IMG/VR virus record: IMGVR_UViG_3300037225_000932 | Location: 109,352-173,351 of that record | Length of the DNA stretch: 64,000 nt | DNA from: a virus | Direction: 5' to 3' (one strand) | In this document: positions 13,057-20,461 of the stretch, one piece after another | Position numbering within the stretch: the first letter of the stretch is position 1 | How the letters are laid out: every line of letters begins with the position of its first letter | Translations under genes and position numbers: made by a program | The notes under the pieces: generated by a model | Seen by the model: only the letters and a program-made list of their open reading frames with translations | What the model was told of the DNA's origin: nothing | Databases searched by the model: none

Positions 13057-13242
13057 TTACTTTAGGCTCTCGGGGTTAAGTAGGACACCCTGAGCAGCCA
13101 TGTCAGCCCTGAATGCCTCCCGATTGACCGGCGGATTAAGGTGCTGAGCCAGCTTCTTCGGCTTCTCAGGGATGATATACCCAACTCCGCTCGTAAGAAC
13201 CCGAACACCCTTACCCTGCCGATGGCCAAATTCTGTCATCAT
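13057..13242 (-). CDS. Small hypothetical protein
   Basis: 61 residues (first of two adjacent ATGs, after AAGGGATACGAAA). 'GVRVLTSGVGYIIPEKPKKL' then 'NREAFRADMAAQGVLLNPES'. Single-gene unit between promoter and terminator. No family recognised. Confidence 0.6.
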   Translation of the reverse strand: MMTEFGHRQGKGVRVLTSGVGYIIPEKPKKLAQHLNPPVNREAFRADMAAQGVLLNPESLK

Positions 13243-13273
13243 TTTCGTATCCCTTTTCTGTTAGTGGTGCTAT

Positions 13274-13301
13274 TTTAGAACTTTTAGTTGTTTTTTCAGG
13301 G
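13274..13301 (-). promoter_or_regulatory. Phage promoter (CCCTGA/TTCTAAA)
   Basis: Strict copy upstream of 13057-13242. Its CCCTGA supplies the stop of 13296-13493. Confidence 0.65.
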
Positions 13302-13493
13302 AGAAATCGGTTGAACCATATTAAAAGTTAAATATTGGTTCAAAGCAGGATTGTCTTTATCATTAACGGGATCACCGTTTTCATCTTCATAATCAACTTG
13401 ATCGCCAGCCACAAACTCCTGATTAACCCAATTTCCAACTTCAGAGTTAAATGTCTGAACAACGAAACCAGTTGTGATTTTCCTGATCTTCAT
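13296..13493 (-). CDS. Small protein, paralog of 51233-51415
   Basis: 65 residues: 'MKIRKITTGFVVQTFNSEVG', 'QEFVAGDQVDYEDENGDPV', 'NMVQPISP'. The copy 38 kb away keeps the same order (GFVIQDFDTEIG, QDFIAG, YEDEMGE, DMVQP). Conserved twice, so a real gene; function unknown. Confidence 0.7.
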   Translation of the reverse strand: MKIRKITTGFVVQTFNSEVGNWVNQEFVAGDQVDYEDENGDPVNDKDNPALNQYLTFNMVQPISP

Positions 13494-13517
13494 ATTAGTA
13501 TCCTCTTTCGGTGCTGT

Positions 13518-13544
13518 TTTAGAACTTTATGAAGCTTTTCAGGG
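13518..13544 (-). promoter_or_regulatory. Phage promoter (CCCTGA/TTCTAAA)
   Basis: Strict copy upstream of the 13296-13493 gene. Confidence 0.65.
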
Positions 13545-13550
13545 AGCAAC

Positions 13551-14033
13551 TTACCATTTCGCTCCCATCTCTTTAGCCTCATCAAAAGCATTCCAGAACT
13601 TAAACTCTTTATTAGTAAGAATGCTAATGGCTTTCTCAGCATCCCTCTCAGTAAATCCAACATCCTTATTAGTTTGGACAAAATGCCTTAAAACTAAATC
13701 TTTCTTAATAGTATCATCCTTGGGATTAAAATCATCTAAAGGCCAATCATCAAGAACAACCCAGTTCTCAGGTTTATTTTGCTCAACCCAAAACAAAATC
13801 TCATCTAACCGATTACCGTTATCAGAAGTTATTCCAACAAAAGGAATATCAAAAACCTTAAAAACATCTTTTACCTGTTGAAGTGCGTTTGGCAGTGTTC
13901 GCCAAGTTGAAGAAAGAACTACAGAAGCATTCCCCTTTGAACAAACATTTTTAAGTAATCCTAAACGAATAGGATCAAGAGTTTGCCCATCTAGGCATAA
14001 TACTCCATCAATGTCACAAAATATAACATTCAT
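13551..14033 (-). CDS. HAD-superfamily protein (Swiss-army-knife RNA-repair type)
   Basis: 160 residues. DxD motif 'FCDIDGVL' (D7, D9), 'SSTWR' as motif II and 'VVLDDWPL' as the acidic motif, without a large cap. This matches the HAD domain seen in Swiss-army-knife RNA-repair proteins, which dephosphorylates RNA ends or nucleotides. I chose the second of two close ATGs; both lie within a few bases of the -10 box (leaderless). Fits with the RNA ligase (62373) and the nucleotidyltransferase (30970). Confidence 0.7.
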   Translation of the reverse strand: MNVIFCDIDGVLCLDGQTLDPIRLGLLKNVCSKGNASVVLSSTWRTLPNALQQVKDVFKVFDIPFVGITSDNGNRLDEILFWVEQNKPENWVVLDDWPLDDFNPKDDTIKKDLVLRHFVQTNKDVGFTERDAEKAISILTNKEFKFWNAFDEAKEMGAKW

Positions 14034-14038
14034 ATTCA

Positions 14039-14064
14039 TTTAGAACTGTATTTAATTTTTCAGG
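14039..14064 (-). promoter_or_regulatory. Phage promoter, leaderless context
   Basis: CCCTGA with TTCTAAA reading straight into ATGAATATG of the HAD gene. Confidence 0.6.
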
Positions 14065-14074
14065 GTAAATGAAT

Positions 14075-14326
14075 TTAAGTTTGTGGTAAAACAACATTAG
14101 GCCAAAACAAAATGATAAAATAAGTATCATCTTTAGTATCAGCATAATGCCATTTCCCATCAGAAATAGTTTCTAAATATTTTTCTTTTATCACTTCTTT
14201 TCCATCAATTGTTAAAAACTTAAAATCAGAAAGATAGGAAGAAAGATAAGAACCAGAAAAAATACCAACCGGAATATGATCTTCGTGATTTGTTCCTTCT
14301 TTGGTGATAAGAAACATTTTATTCAC
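14075..14326 (-). CDS. Small protein, paralog of 18288-18518
   Basis: 83 residues: 'MFLITKEGTN', 'PVGIFSGSYLS', 'FLTIDGKE', 'ISDGKWHY'. The copy at 18288 keeps MFLVT, PIGVY, ASIDGRD and ILDGKWH. Start overlaps the stop of the 14319-14585 gene, so translation is probably coupled. Function unknown. Confidence 0.65.
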   Translation of the reverse strand: MNKMFLITKEGTNHEDHIPVGIFSGSYLSSYLSDFKFLTIDGKEVIKEKYLETISDGKWHYADTKDDTYFIILFWPNVVLPQT

Positions 14327-14585
14327 CTTTCAAATCAGGCAAAAGATATCTCTCAATAATCTTAGCATCTTGCTCTTTACGGGAATAAATACCAAGAATA
14401 GCACTTTCACCAAAACAAGTAATAGAAGGAGATTTAGTGGGATTAGTTTTATCCCAACAAACATCAACCTTTCCAGCCCCAAGAACCATCTTTCCGTAAG
14501 ACAGGTTGGCAATATCTTTATGATTTAGATCGCCAGGAAAAATGATAGGGATATCACCTTCAAGAATAATGTATTTTGGAAACAT
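14319..14585 (-). CDS. Hypothetical protein
   Basis: 88 residues, 'YIILEGDIPIIFPGDLNHKD' and 'SPSITCFGESAILGIYSRKE'. GGACAATAATTATG start right after the 14588-14782 gene; three-gene operon. No family recognised. Confidence 0.6.
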   Translation of the reverse strand: MFPKYIILEGDIPIIFPGDLNHKDIANLSYGKMVLGAGKVDVCWDKTNPTKSPSITCFGESAILGIYSRKEQDAKIIERYLLPDLKGE

Positions 14586-14587
14586 AA

Positions 14588-14782
14588 TTATTGTCCACGA
14601 AGAGTTTTTACATAATCAACAATTTCTTGTTTTTCTTTTTCGTATTTTTCTCTTGGTGTTCCCAAAAAGGCCCAGCCTTTTTGTATCCAACTTGCTATTC
14701 TTTCTGGAGACCATTTACCTTTATACAAACCGCCTTTGTTTGTCACAATGTCTTTTATGAATTGTCGAGTGTTATCGTTCAT
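14588..14782 (-). CDS. Small hypothetical protein
   Basis: 64 residues: 'QFIKDIVTNKGGLYKGKWSP' then 'SWIQKGWAFLGTPREKYEKE'. Leaderless start (TTCTAAA-TCAGT-ATG). First gene of the 14.1-14.8 kb operon. Confidence 0.6.
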   Translation of the reverse strand: MNDNTRQFIKDIVTNKGGLYKGKWSPERIASWIQKGWAFLGTPREKYEKEKQEIVDYVKTLRGQ

Positions 14783-14787
14783 ACTGA

Positions 14788-14814
14788 TTTAGAACTTTAT
14801 TTAGATTTTCAGGG
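14788..14814 (-). promoter_or_regulatory. Phage promoter, leaderless context
   Basis: Strict copy next to ATG 14782; serves three genes. Confidence 0.65.
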
Positions 14815-14821
14815 CAAAAAA

Positions 14822-15172
14822 CTATTTTCTAAGCAAATAAAAACAAGGAGATTCAGGTGTTCCTCCTGCTGGAATCCATTCCTGCCATCCTAGCCTGCGA
14901 AAGAAATTCGCAAATCTTGGGGTTTGAACGTTTTCCACAAACAGGTTTCCCGGATAAACATCTTGAACAAATGACAAAAAACGAGTAAATCGTCCTTTAC
15001 CTTGTTTCTTCACAGATATAGTGGCGATATCTAAAATGTCAATCATCTTAGGAGGATATCCTAAATATCGCCTACTCTTACGAATGTAGACATCAACATC
15101 TTTATCGTGTAACCAAGAATTACGCTTTTGAATATTTAGAAAATCAACCAATTGTTCTTCTACTAATTTCAT
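14822..15172 (-). CDS. GNAT-like acetyltransferase
   Basis: 116 residues. 'DILDIATISVKKQGKGRFTR' fits the GNAT beta4/motif A segment (Q/R-x-x-G-x-G/A), and 'VENVQTPRFANFFRRLGW' fits motif B (N-x-x-F/L-x-x-F-x-x-x-G-F). Short for a GNAT, as in other phage examples. Leaderless start. The substrate is unknown. Confidence 0.55.
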   Translation of the reverse strand: MKLVEEQLVDFLNIQKRNSWLHDKDVDVYIRKSRRYLGYPPKMIDILDIATISVKKQGKGRFTRFLSFVQDVYPGNLFVENVQTPRFANFFRRLGWQEWIPAGGTPESPCFYLLRK

Positions 15173-15176
15173 GATC

Positions 15177-15203
15177 TTTTAGAACTTTCTATTAAAAATC
15201 AGT
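15177..15203 (-). promoter_or_regulatory. Phage promoter, CACTGA variant
   Basis: -10 TTCTAAA strict; -35 reads CACTGA. Leaderless context for the GNAT-like gene. Confidence 0.6.
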
Positions 15204-15213
15204 GATTTTCTTA

Positions 15214-15411
15214 TTATTTCTTGCTTATTTCAATAATGGTATCAGTTATCTCTTTATCAAGAGATTGAAACGTAACAAGATCACTTTCAACATCAGAGAT
15301 CCTATCCCTAATTCGATTAAGAAATAAAATAACCGAACTTACAGGAACCGCATCAATAGGACCACCAGTTGACCAATAAGTGTGTTTTTCTAAAATATCT
15401 TTAGTAAGCAT
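15214..15411 (-). CDS. Small helical protein
   Basis: 65 residues: 'DAVPVSSVILFLNRIRDRIS' and 'FQSLDKEITDTIIEISKK', probably two helices. SD AAAAGGAAAA. No family recognised. Confidence 0.6.
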   Translation of the reverse strand: MLTKDILEKHTYWSTGGPIDAVPVSSVILFLNRIRDRISDVESDLVTFQSLDKEITDTIIEISKK

Positions 15412-15434
15412 CTTGTTTTCCTTTTCAGTGATAG

Positions 15435-15461
15435 ATTAGAACTTTATTTCTTTTTTCAGGG
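15435..15461 (-). promoter_or_regulatory. Phage promoter (CCCTGA/TTCTAAT)
   Basis: Near-strict copy upstream of the 15214-15411 gene. Confidence 0.65.
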
Positions 15462-15476
15462 CTTTTATTTTTGCGC

Positions 15477-15624
15477 AAAAAATAGTATCCGCCAGATATC
15501 GTGACGGATACTCTCAAGATTAGCAGTGTTTACTGGCGGAAGCTTAGTCTCACGGTTAGTCCCATTTCAGGATTCCCAGTAACTTAACTGCTTTATTTAG
15601 GAGCCAATAATTTGCTCCAATTCC
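15477..15624 (-). ncRNA. Candidate structured RNA with terminator
   Basis: Hairpin GGAGC-AAATTATTG-GCTCC, then arm GCAG..TTACTGG / CCAGTAA..CTGC, then terminator GTATCCG-TCACGATATCTG-CGGATAC with T6. No gene. Own degenerate promoter at 15625-15650. Confidence 0.45.
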
Positions 15625-15650
15625 TTAGAATTTTCTATTAAAAATCAGGG
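15625..15650 (-). promoter_or_regulatory. Phage promoter, degenerate -10 (ATTCTAAG)
   Basis: CCCTGA intact; drives the RNA at 15477-15624. Confidence 0.5.
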
Positions 15651-15665
15651 CATTTATTTTTGCGC

Positions 15666-15700
15666 AAAAAAGAAATCACCCCCAATTGAGGGTGATTTCT
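15666..15700 (-). terminator. Rho-independent terminator
   Basis: GAAATCACCCTC-AATT-GGGGGTGATTTC then T6, behind the 15727-16125 gene. Confidence 0.85.
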
Positions 15701-15726
15701 TTTACTTTTGAACGATTTAATCGCTT

Positions 15727-16125
15727 TTAGGCGACAACCGTTTCATTCGTCGCCTCGACGGCGGGGGGAACTGCGGGAGTCTCAGCCGTCTTATTCTTCT
15801 CCTTCAACATCTTCGCAAGAACTGCCAACTGGTCAGGAGTCAAATTGAGATCATCCAACTTCTTCTGAAGAGCCAACTTGTCCTGCTCAGCCTTATAAGC
15901 CGGCAAATCGGTGACTTCAGCAAAAACCGGCAACGGCTCAACAACATAAACCCGACCATCAACCGGCTTTGAATTGAGATGATTCACCATTTCAATTCCA
16001 ACCTCCTTACTCTCGACCATCCCAAGAACCGTGCGAACCACCTTCATATTGCTACCCCGACCAGGTGCCTTAGTCGTGTGCTTCTCGAAAACCGCCAAAA
16101 CCGTCTTGCTCGACGCCGTGTCCAT
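15727..16125 (-). CDS. Family protein with Ala/Pro tail (paralog of 33746-34183)
   Basis: 132 residues from ATG 16125 (the longer frame crosses the promoter and terminator). 'VVRTVLGMVESKEVG', 'VNHLNSKPVDGR', 'VVEPLPVFAEVTDLPAYKAE', then helix and an Ala/Pro/Thr tail. The 33746 copy matches block by block. G+C-rich. Leader AAAGGATACGACG before ATG. Function unknown; the flexible acidic tail suggests a binding or structural protein. Confidence 0.7.
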   Translation of the reverse strand: MDTASSKTVLAVFEKHTTKAPGRGSNMKVVRTVLGMVESKEVGIEMVNHLNSKPVDGRVYVVEPLPVFAEVTDLPAYKAEQDKLALQKKLDDLNLTPDQLAVLAKMLKEKNKTAETPAVPPAVEATNETVVA

Positions 16126-16165
16126 CGTCGTATCCTTTCCTAAAAGGGGTTTATCGTTACACCCT

Positions 16166-16193
16166 TTTAGAACTTTAGCCCCACTTTTCAGGG
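16166..16193 (-). promoter_or_regulatory. Phage promoter (CCCTGA/TTCTAAA)
   Basis: Strict copy upstream of the 15727-16125 gene. Confidence 0.65.
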
Positions 16194-16209
16194 AGATTTT
16201 TTTTCGCGC

Positions 16210-16260
16210 AAAAAAAAATACCCTCAAAGACAACAGTGGTGGTGTCGTCCTCAAGAGTAT
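16210..16260 (-). terminator. Rho-independent terminator
   Basis: ATACTCTTGAGGACGACACC...GGGTAT-type stem (TACTCTTGAGG / CTTTGAGGGTA) then T9. Isolated between the 16166 promoter and an AT-rich spacer. Confidence 0.7.
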
Positions 16261-16364
16261 TATTGTTTTTTTAATATAATAAATTGCTAACGCAATTTAT
16301 TATATTAAACTTTTTATGTTTTGTCAATATACTTTGTTCTATTTTGTTAAAAATAGTTTAAGTT

Positions 16365-16772
16365 TTACCAATTGCTACTATTTTCAACAAACTCTTTCGC
16401 TTCAATTAAACTAAGATTTGTCCAATAACGAAGAACCTTAATGGCCTCAACTTGAACTTGTCGATTTTGGTTTCGTAAACTACAAATTGACTGAAAAGCC
16501 TTCAAGGGAATATTATACCAAGTATTTTGAGAAATAACCGTAACAACCGGAACCCCATCCTTTATACTCACATTATGACCATGAAAAACAGTAGGAACTT
16601 CATTCCGTTTCTTCTCTTCAGCAAGCTTCTCCTGTAAATCATTACTTAAAGCCTTAATCTCTTCCTGATAAGCCTCTTCAAGAATTCTTAAAGCAGTTTT
16701 CTTATACTTATTCTCAAGAACACTTGAAACAATAACAACACGACACATTTCTTTCTTGTTCTCAATATCCAT
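16365..16772 (-). CDS. Protein with ribosomal L7/L12-like C-terminal motif
   Basis: 135 residues. The end 'EAIKVLRYWTNLSLIEAKEF' copies the L7/L12 C-terminal helix pattern (IKVVREITGLGLKEAKDLV). The middle 'HNVSIKDGVPVVTVISQNTW' is beta-rich. Paralog at 20003-20413 ends the same way (AIDLLKIWTKL..., NW). Might contact translation factors the way L7/L12 does; this is inference. Confidence 0.65.
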   Translation of the reverse strand: MDIENKKEMCRVVIVSSVLENKYKKTALRILEEAYQEEIKALSNDLQEKLAEEKKRNEVPTVFHGHNVSIKDGVPVVTVISQNTWYNIPLKAFQSICSLRNQNRQVQVEAIKVLRYWTNLSLIEAKEFVENSSNW

Positions 16773-16798
16773 CTTGCCTTTTCCTTTATGTTATACTC

Positions 16799-16825
16799 TT
16801 AGAACTTTAGTTCCCACTTTTCAGG
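16799..16825 (-). promoter_or_regulatory. Phage promoter (CCCTGA/TTCTAAG)
   Basis: Near-strict copy upstream of the 16365-16772 gene. Confidence 0.65.
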
Positions 16826-16855
16826 GAGATTTTTTTTCGCGCAAAAAAAAATAGT

Positions 16856-17026
16856 TCACAAATAACTTTTATTCAACTCTATATCATAAGGTTCATCATA
16901 ATATAGATAAGGATTATCCTTAATATGCGAATTTACTTCTTCTAAAGAAGTAAAAATGCCAATAATACAATGATCAGTAGAACGTGTTGCCCCTAAAACC
17001 CAAACTTTAGTGATAACTTTATCCAT
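16856..17026 (-). CDS. Small protein, paralog of 19071-19532 C-terminal half
   Basis: 56 residues from ATG 17026 (an upstream TTG is possible). 'KVWVLGATRSTDHCIIGIFT', 'SLEEVNSHIKDNPYLYY'. The 19071 protein has KVYVLTVGQYDDYDILGVFT, SLEKLQQYVKNHP, YY. No strong SD. Function unknown. Confidence 0.6.
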   Translation of the reverse strand: MDKVITKVWVLGATRSTDHCIIGIFTSLEEVNSHIKDNPYLYYDEPYDIELNKSYL

Positions 17027-17170
17027 CTTTTTTACTCTAAAAAAGTTTTTGCTCACTTTCAAAACTCATTTTTTCTACATTTTTATCTAAGTCCCTTGTT
17101 TCTCAACCACTTATGTTATTTTTTCGCAAGAAATAAAAAACTTTTCCACACGGGTAAAAAAAAGTTTTAT

Positions 17171-17401
17171 CTACTTCTCTTTAGGACCAATCTTATACTC
17201 AGAAGGAACAAATTTATGCCATAGATTACCAGCCTGCTTAAAGATAGTAACCCTCTTTGGAGACTTAATAATAAATAAAGTCTCATCTTCATTCGCTTTT
17301 ACATCAAAATCAGCAATTTGCGCAACAGAATATCCAGCATTCTGATACATCGTGATAATTACACACGGAATACCTGCCGGATCAACTCGATGATTTTTCA
17401 T
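17171..17401 (-). CDS. Hypothetical protein
   Basis: 76 residues: 'CVIITMYQNAGYSVAQIADF' and 'LFIIKSPKRVTIFKQAG'. Weak SD. No family recognised. Confidence 0.55.
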   Translation of the reverse strand: MKNHRVDPAGIPCVIITMYQNAGYSVAQIADFDVKANEDETLFIIKSPKRVTIFKQAGNLWHKFVPSEYKIGPKEK

Positions 17402-17490
17402 GTTTTTTACCTAACCTCTTGGAAAATAAACCACTTAGGTAATTTTTTTCGCAAGATTAAAAAACTTTCTCCCGACGTAAAAAGATATCT

Positions 17491-17700
17491 TTAGAAACCA
17501 ACAATGTCAGCCAAACTAACAGCAAAAAGCTCCTTAGCGGTCCACCCCTCTATAGCAAAATCACTATTATTGACTGTAATATCGCTTAAAACAACGATAT
17601 CATGGTCCGGACCACCCATAAACTCGAAAATACCTTCCCTGCCAGACCAAAACGGATGACCACTCTTAACCTTATACTTCTCACCTTTAACCAGCTTCAT
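17491..17700 (-). CDS. Small SH3-like protein
   Basis: 69 residues: 'MKLVKGEKYKVKSGHPFWSG' then 'GIFEFMGGPDHDIVVLSDI', the start of a KOW-like barrel. SD AAGGAGA. Function unknown. Confidence 0.6.
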   Translation of the reverse strand: MKLVKGEKYKVKSGHPFWSGREGIFEFMGGPDHDIVVLSDITVNNSDFAIEGWTAKELFAVSLADIVGF

Positions 17701-17790
17701 GATAATCTCCTTAAATTCTTTATTTTATAGGAACTTAGATTAAAAAATCAGGGAAAGAATAAAAACTTTTCCACACGGGTAAAAAAAGTT

Positions 17791-17997
17791 TTATGCTGCT
17801 ACAGAAATACCAGTTTCAACCGTTTGGTGGATAACAATGGTGCCACCCTTATACCGATAAGGCACATTCGCCTTCAAAGTCTCAGCTAAACCAACCAAAC
17901 CATACTTCCCAAGCCACCAATTAACATATTCGGCAGCTTCAGTAAGGTCCAAACAAACCGGACTCACCACTTCACCATTCTCGTAAACCTTAAACAT
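17791..17997 (-). CDS. Hypothetical protein
   Basis: 68 residues: 'LTEAAEYVNWWLGKYGLVGL' helix, 'ANVPYRYKGGTIVIHQTVE' strands. SD GGAAGGAAA. No family recognised. Confidence 0.6.
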   Translation of the reverse strand: MFKVYENGEVVSPVCLDLTEAAEYVNWWLGKYGLVGLAETLKANVPYRYKGGTIVIHQTVETGISVAA

Positions 17998-18033
17998 CTT
18001 AATTTCCTTCCTTTTCTTTGTTAGTGTTACTTC

Positions 18034-18060
18034 TTTAGAACTTTATTTCCCCTTTCAGGG
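18034..18060 (-). promoter_or_regulatory. Phage promoter (CCCTGA/TTCTAAA)
   Basis: Strict copy upstream of the 17791-17997 gene. Confidence 0.65.
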
Positions 18061-18099
18061 AAAACTTCAAAGAAGTTTTACCTTCAGTTAGGGAAAACT

Positions 18100-18186
18100 T
18101 TAATCTTCTTGACTAATAATGTAATAAATAAATAATGAAACTAAGAACATAACAACTAAAAAAACTTGAGGCTCTTGAGTTTCCAT
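18100..18186 (-). CDS. Tiny membrane protein (28 aa)
   Basis: METQEPQVFLVVMFLVSLFI then YYIISQED: one transmembrane helix. SD AAAAAGG. Too short for a family call. Confidence 0.45.
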   Translation of the reverse strand: METQEPQVFLVVMFLVSLFIYYIISQED

Positions 18187-18287
18187 AACCTTTTTCTCTA
18201 TTTTTATCTAACTCCAGTAATTTCAGTGGCTTACGTTAATTTTTTCGCAAGAATAAAAAAACTTTCTCTCGACGAGAAAAGACATCT

Positions 18288-18518
18288 TTAACCCTTACGA
18301 ATTTCTAAATTTAAGTTGATCCTAATAACCCAATACTCCACTCCCTCTTTCATTACATAAATACCATGCCACTTACCATCTAAAATCAATTCTTTTGACT
18401 GTTGAGACCGAGATCCCCAATCACGCCCATCTATACTAGCAAATGGATACTTTTCACATAAAACTTCATAATCGTAAACCCCAATAGGCATATTATTCTC
18501 AAACGTTACTAAAAACAT
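18288..18518 (-). CDS. Small protein, paralog of 14075-14326
   Basis: 76 residues from ATG 18518 (SD AAAAGGA). 'MFLVTFENNMPIGVYDYEVL', 'FASIDGRDWG', 'LILDGKWHGIYVM'. Shared block order with 14075-14326 supports both genes. Function unknown. Confidence 0.65.
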   Translation of the reverse strand: MFLVTFENNMPIGVYDYEVLCEKYPFASIDGRDWGSRSQQSKELILDGKWHGIYVMKEGVEYWVIRINLNLEIRKG

Positions 18519-18639
18519 GATAGTCTTGTCCTTTTCTTCGTTAAGTGCTTTATTTCTCAAGAACTTAGATAAGATTTTCAGGGAGAGAATAAAAACTTTT
18601 CCACACGGGCAAAAAAAGTTTTATCTCTTCAGTAAGTTA

Positions 18640-19070
18640 GATAATTAAAATAGATATCAGGGAGAAATTAAACCAATAATGAAAAAACTAAGTTTGAAAC
18701 GAAACGGCGAGAAAAAAAATGGTGGGAGGGGGAAAAATGAGGAAGAGGACAGAGATTAGAGAAAAATGGAGAGGAGAATAAAGATGAGAGGACACCTGAG
18801 CTTTTTTAGGGACACAGTGGGTAAAATACCTACACCTAAGCTTTTTTACTAACACAATGGGTAAAATGAGGACGTAATAGGCTTTTATTTAAGCTTTTTT
18901 ATGGACATTCAGTGTCATTTATACCCAGGTTAGGACATCTTAGGACATTTATTCTCATCTTTAGACATCTTAAATAACATTTTATTTCAATTATTATTAA
19001 AATATAGAAAAGTGGGGCAGAGTGGGGAAAAATGTATTTACAGGGATTTAGAGCATTTACAAAGACGGAT
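18640..19070. other. Gene-free, purine-rich, repeat-rich segment (possible origin)
   Basis: 430 bp without a credible gene. 18664-18790 is almost all purine on the plus strand. Then an imperfect direct repeat: CACCTGAGCTTTTTTAG...GACACAGTGGGTAAAAT (18793-18826) and CACCTAAGCTTTTTTAC...AACACAATGGGTAAAAT (18832-18866), with a partial third (18891). Next come TTAGGACAT(C)TTA repeats (18933-18972). Such layout is common at origins or regulator-binding arrays. No promoter of the usual class inside. Confidence 0.4.
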
Positions 19071-19532
19071 TTAGTGGATATTCTTGAGGGGAATTATAGG
19101 AACAATTATTTCTTTATCTTGTAATTCATCCCAATCTTTCCAATGAAGAATGACATCTAATGGATATACTTTAGGTTTATTATAGTATCCATTTTGAGGT
19201 CCAGGTGGATGATTTTTAACATATTGTTGTAGTTTTTCTAAAGAAGTAAATACTCCAAGGATATCATAGTCATCATATTGACCAACGGTTAAGACATAAA
19301 CTTTTTGAATTTCTTTTTCTTCTTTAATTACGACATAACAACCAAAAGTAGGATAATAGACAAAAGGAACATTTAACATCCAAACATAATCAAGTGGAAC
19401 GACATGACCCAACCATTTCTTAGCATATTTAATTGCTTTCTTAAAAGTATTAAACTTATGGGTTTTCCAACGACTATCAATACTAGCTGGTTTGATAGCA
19501 ACAACATCGCTTCCGGTATAAACACAGAACAT
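19071..19532 (-). CDS. Hypothetical two-part protein
   Basis: 153 residues. N-terminal part 'KTHKFNTFKKAIKYAKKWLG' with strands; C-terminal part 'KVYVLTVGQYDDYDILGVFT' 'SLEKLQQYVKNHPPGPQ' is shared with 16856-17026. SD AAGGAATAA. Function unknown. Confidence 0.65.
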   Translation of the reverse strand: MFCVYTGSDVVAIKPASIDSRWKTHKFNTFKKAIKYAKKWLGHVVPLDYVWMLNVPFVYYPTFGCYVVIKEEKEIQKVYVLTVGQYDDYDILGVFTSLEKLQQYVKNHPPGPQNGYYNKPKVYPLDVILHWKDWDELQDKEIIVPIIPLKNIH

Positions 19533-19546
19533 TGTTTTATTCCTTA

Positions 19547-19666
19547 TTATTTATATTTATCAGTCATATTTCTAGTGAAAGCACCACAAAAAACAAATAC
19601 GACAATTCCTACAGAAAGGACTAAACAAAATACATTTATGATATTCCAGATTATTTCATCTGACAT
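19547..19666 (-). CDS. Tiny membrane protein (39 aa)
   Basis: MSDEIIWNIINVFCLVLSVG then IVVFVFCGAF: one transmembrane helix and a charged tail. SD AAGGAATAAC. No family recognised. Confidence 0.55.
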   Translation of the reverse strand: MSDEIIWNIINVFCLVLSVGIVVFVFCGAFTRNMTDKYK

Positions 19667-19681
19667 TGTTGTTATTCCTTA

Positions 19682-19960
19682 TTAAGTGGAAGATTTTTTA
19701 TTTGCGAAAAAAAAAATTAGTTTAACGGCCATAAACATTTGTTGTGTATTACAATCAATATACAATCTTCGGTGGGCTGGATAATTATAATTTCCAACTG
19801 GTCCTGTATAGTGTAAAATATGTTCTTGATTTTCTCCAACTGCTTTATACATTGCTTTATCATAACTAGAAGCAGAGACATCTTTAGAGAAAATAGACCA
19901 TTGTATTTCTTTATTTAGATCAAATCTCCAAGCACTAAAAATATTATATGTATTATTCAT
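19682..19960 (-). CDS. Hypothetical protein
   Basis: 92 residues: 'SAWRFDLNKEIQWSIFSKDV', 'SSYDKAMYKAVGENQEHIL', 'YPAHRRLYIDC'. Leaderless start (TTCTATA-TTATT-ATG). The last residues read FFFANKKSST over the TTTGCGAAA element. Function unknown. Confidence 0.55.
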   Translation of the reverse strand: MNNTYNIFSAWRFDLNKEIQWSIFSKDVSASSYDKAMYKAVGENQEHILHYTGPVGNYNYPAHRRLYIDCNTQQMFMAVKLIFFFANKKSST

Positions 19961-19963
19961 AAT

Positions 19964-19990
19964 AATATAGAACTTTATTTAAGAGATCAG
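19964..19990 (-). promoter_or_regulatory. Phage promoter (CCCTGA/TTCTATA)
   Basis: Next to ATG 19960 (leaderless context). Confidence 0.6.
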
Positions 19991-20002
19991 GGGAGAGAAA
20001 GA

Positions 20003-20413
20003 TTATACTTGCCAATTACCTCTATCTTCAAGGCATTTTTCAATATCAACATTAGGAAGTTTAGTCCAAATCTTCAAAAGATCAATAGCAGAATAAATCT
20101 GTTTAGAAGCCAGCTTATCATGAACAAGATTATAGACTACAACTGGAATTTCGGGATAGAAAGTATTCCACTCATCATGTTTAGCTTTTAACTGAACGCA
20201 CCAAACTCCATCCTTCTTAAATGGAGCCTTATAAGAATTACGAGATTGAGGAACTTCTTCTATAATACTCTTCTTTGCTTTTTCAATTTCTTCTTTCAGG
20301 TGTTGTGAATAAATTAGTTCAAGGTTTTCAAGTGCTGCCAAACGATCATTAGCAGTTGCAGCACTATTCAAAACAATAAGGCGAGCAATACGTTGAGCTT
20401 GTTCGAGTGTCAT
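20003..20413 (-). CDS. Paralog of 16365-16772 (L7/L12-like end)
   Basis: 136 residues: helical N-terminus ('AATANDRLAALENLELIYSQ'), middle 'FKKDGVWCVQLKAKHDEWNT', end 'AIDLLKIWTKLPNVDIEK'...NW. The final helix is a diverged L7/L12-type motif. SD AAAGAGAT. Confidence 0.65.
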   Translation of the reverse strand: MTLEQAQRIARLIVLNSAATANDRLAALENLELIYSQHLKEEIEKAKKSIIEEVPQSRNSYKAPFKKDGVWCVQLKAKHDEWNTFYPEIPVVVYNLVHDKLASKQIYSAIDLLKIWTKLPNVDIEKCLEDRGNWQV

Positions 20414-20461
20414 TTTTATATCTCTTTATTTGTAATAGAGTTATATTTTTCGGGCAAAAAA

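Noticed and set aside
3543-19990. CRISPR array
   Set aside because: The repeated unit is a promoter with irregular spacing and genes between copies; no cas genes.
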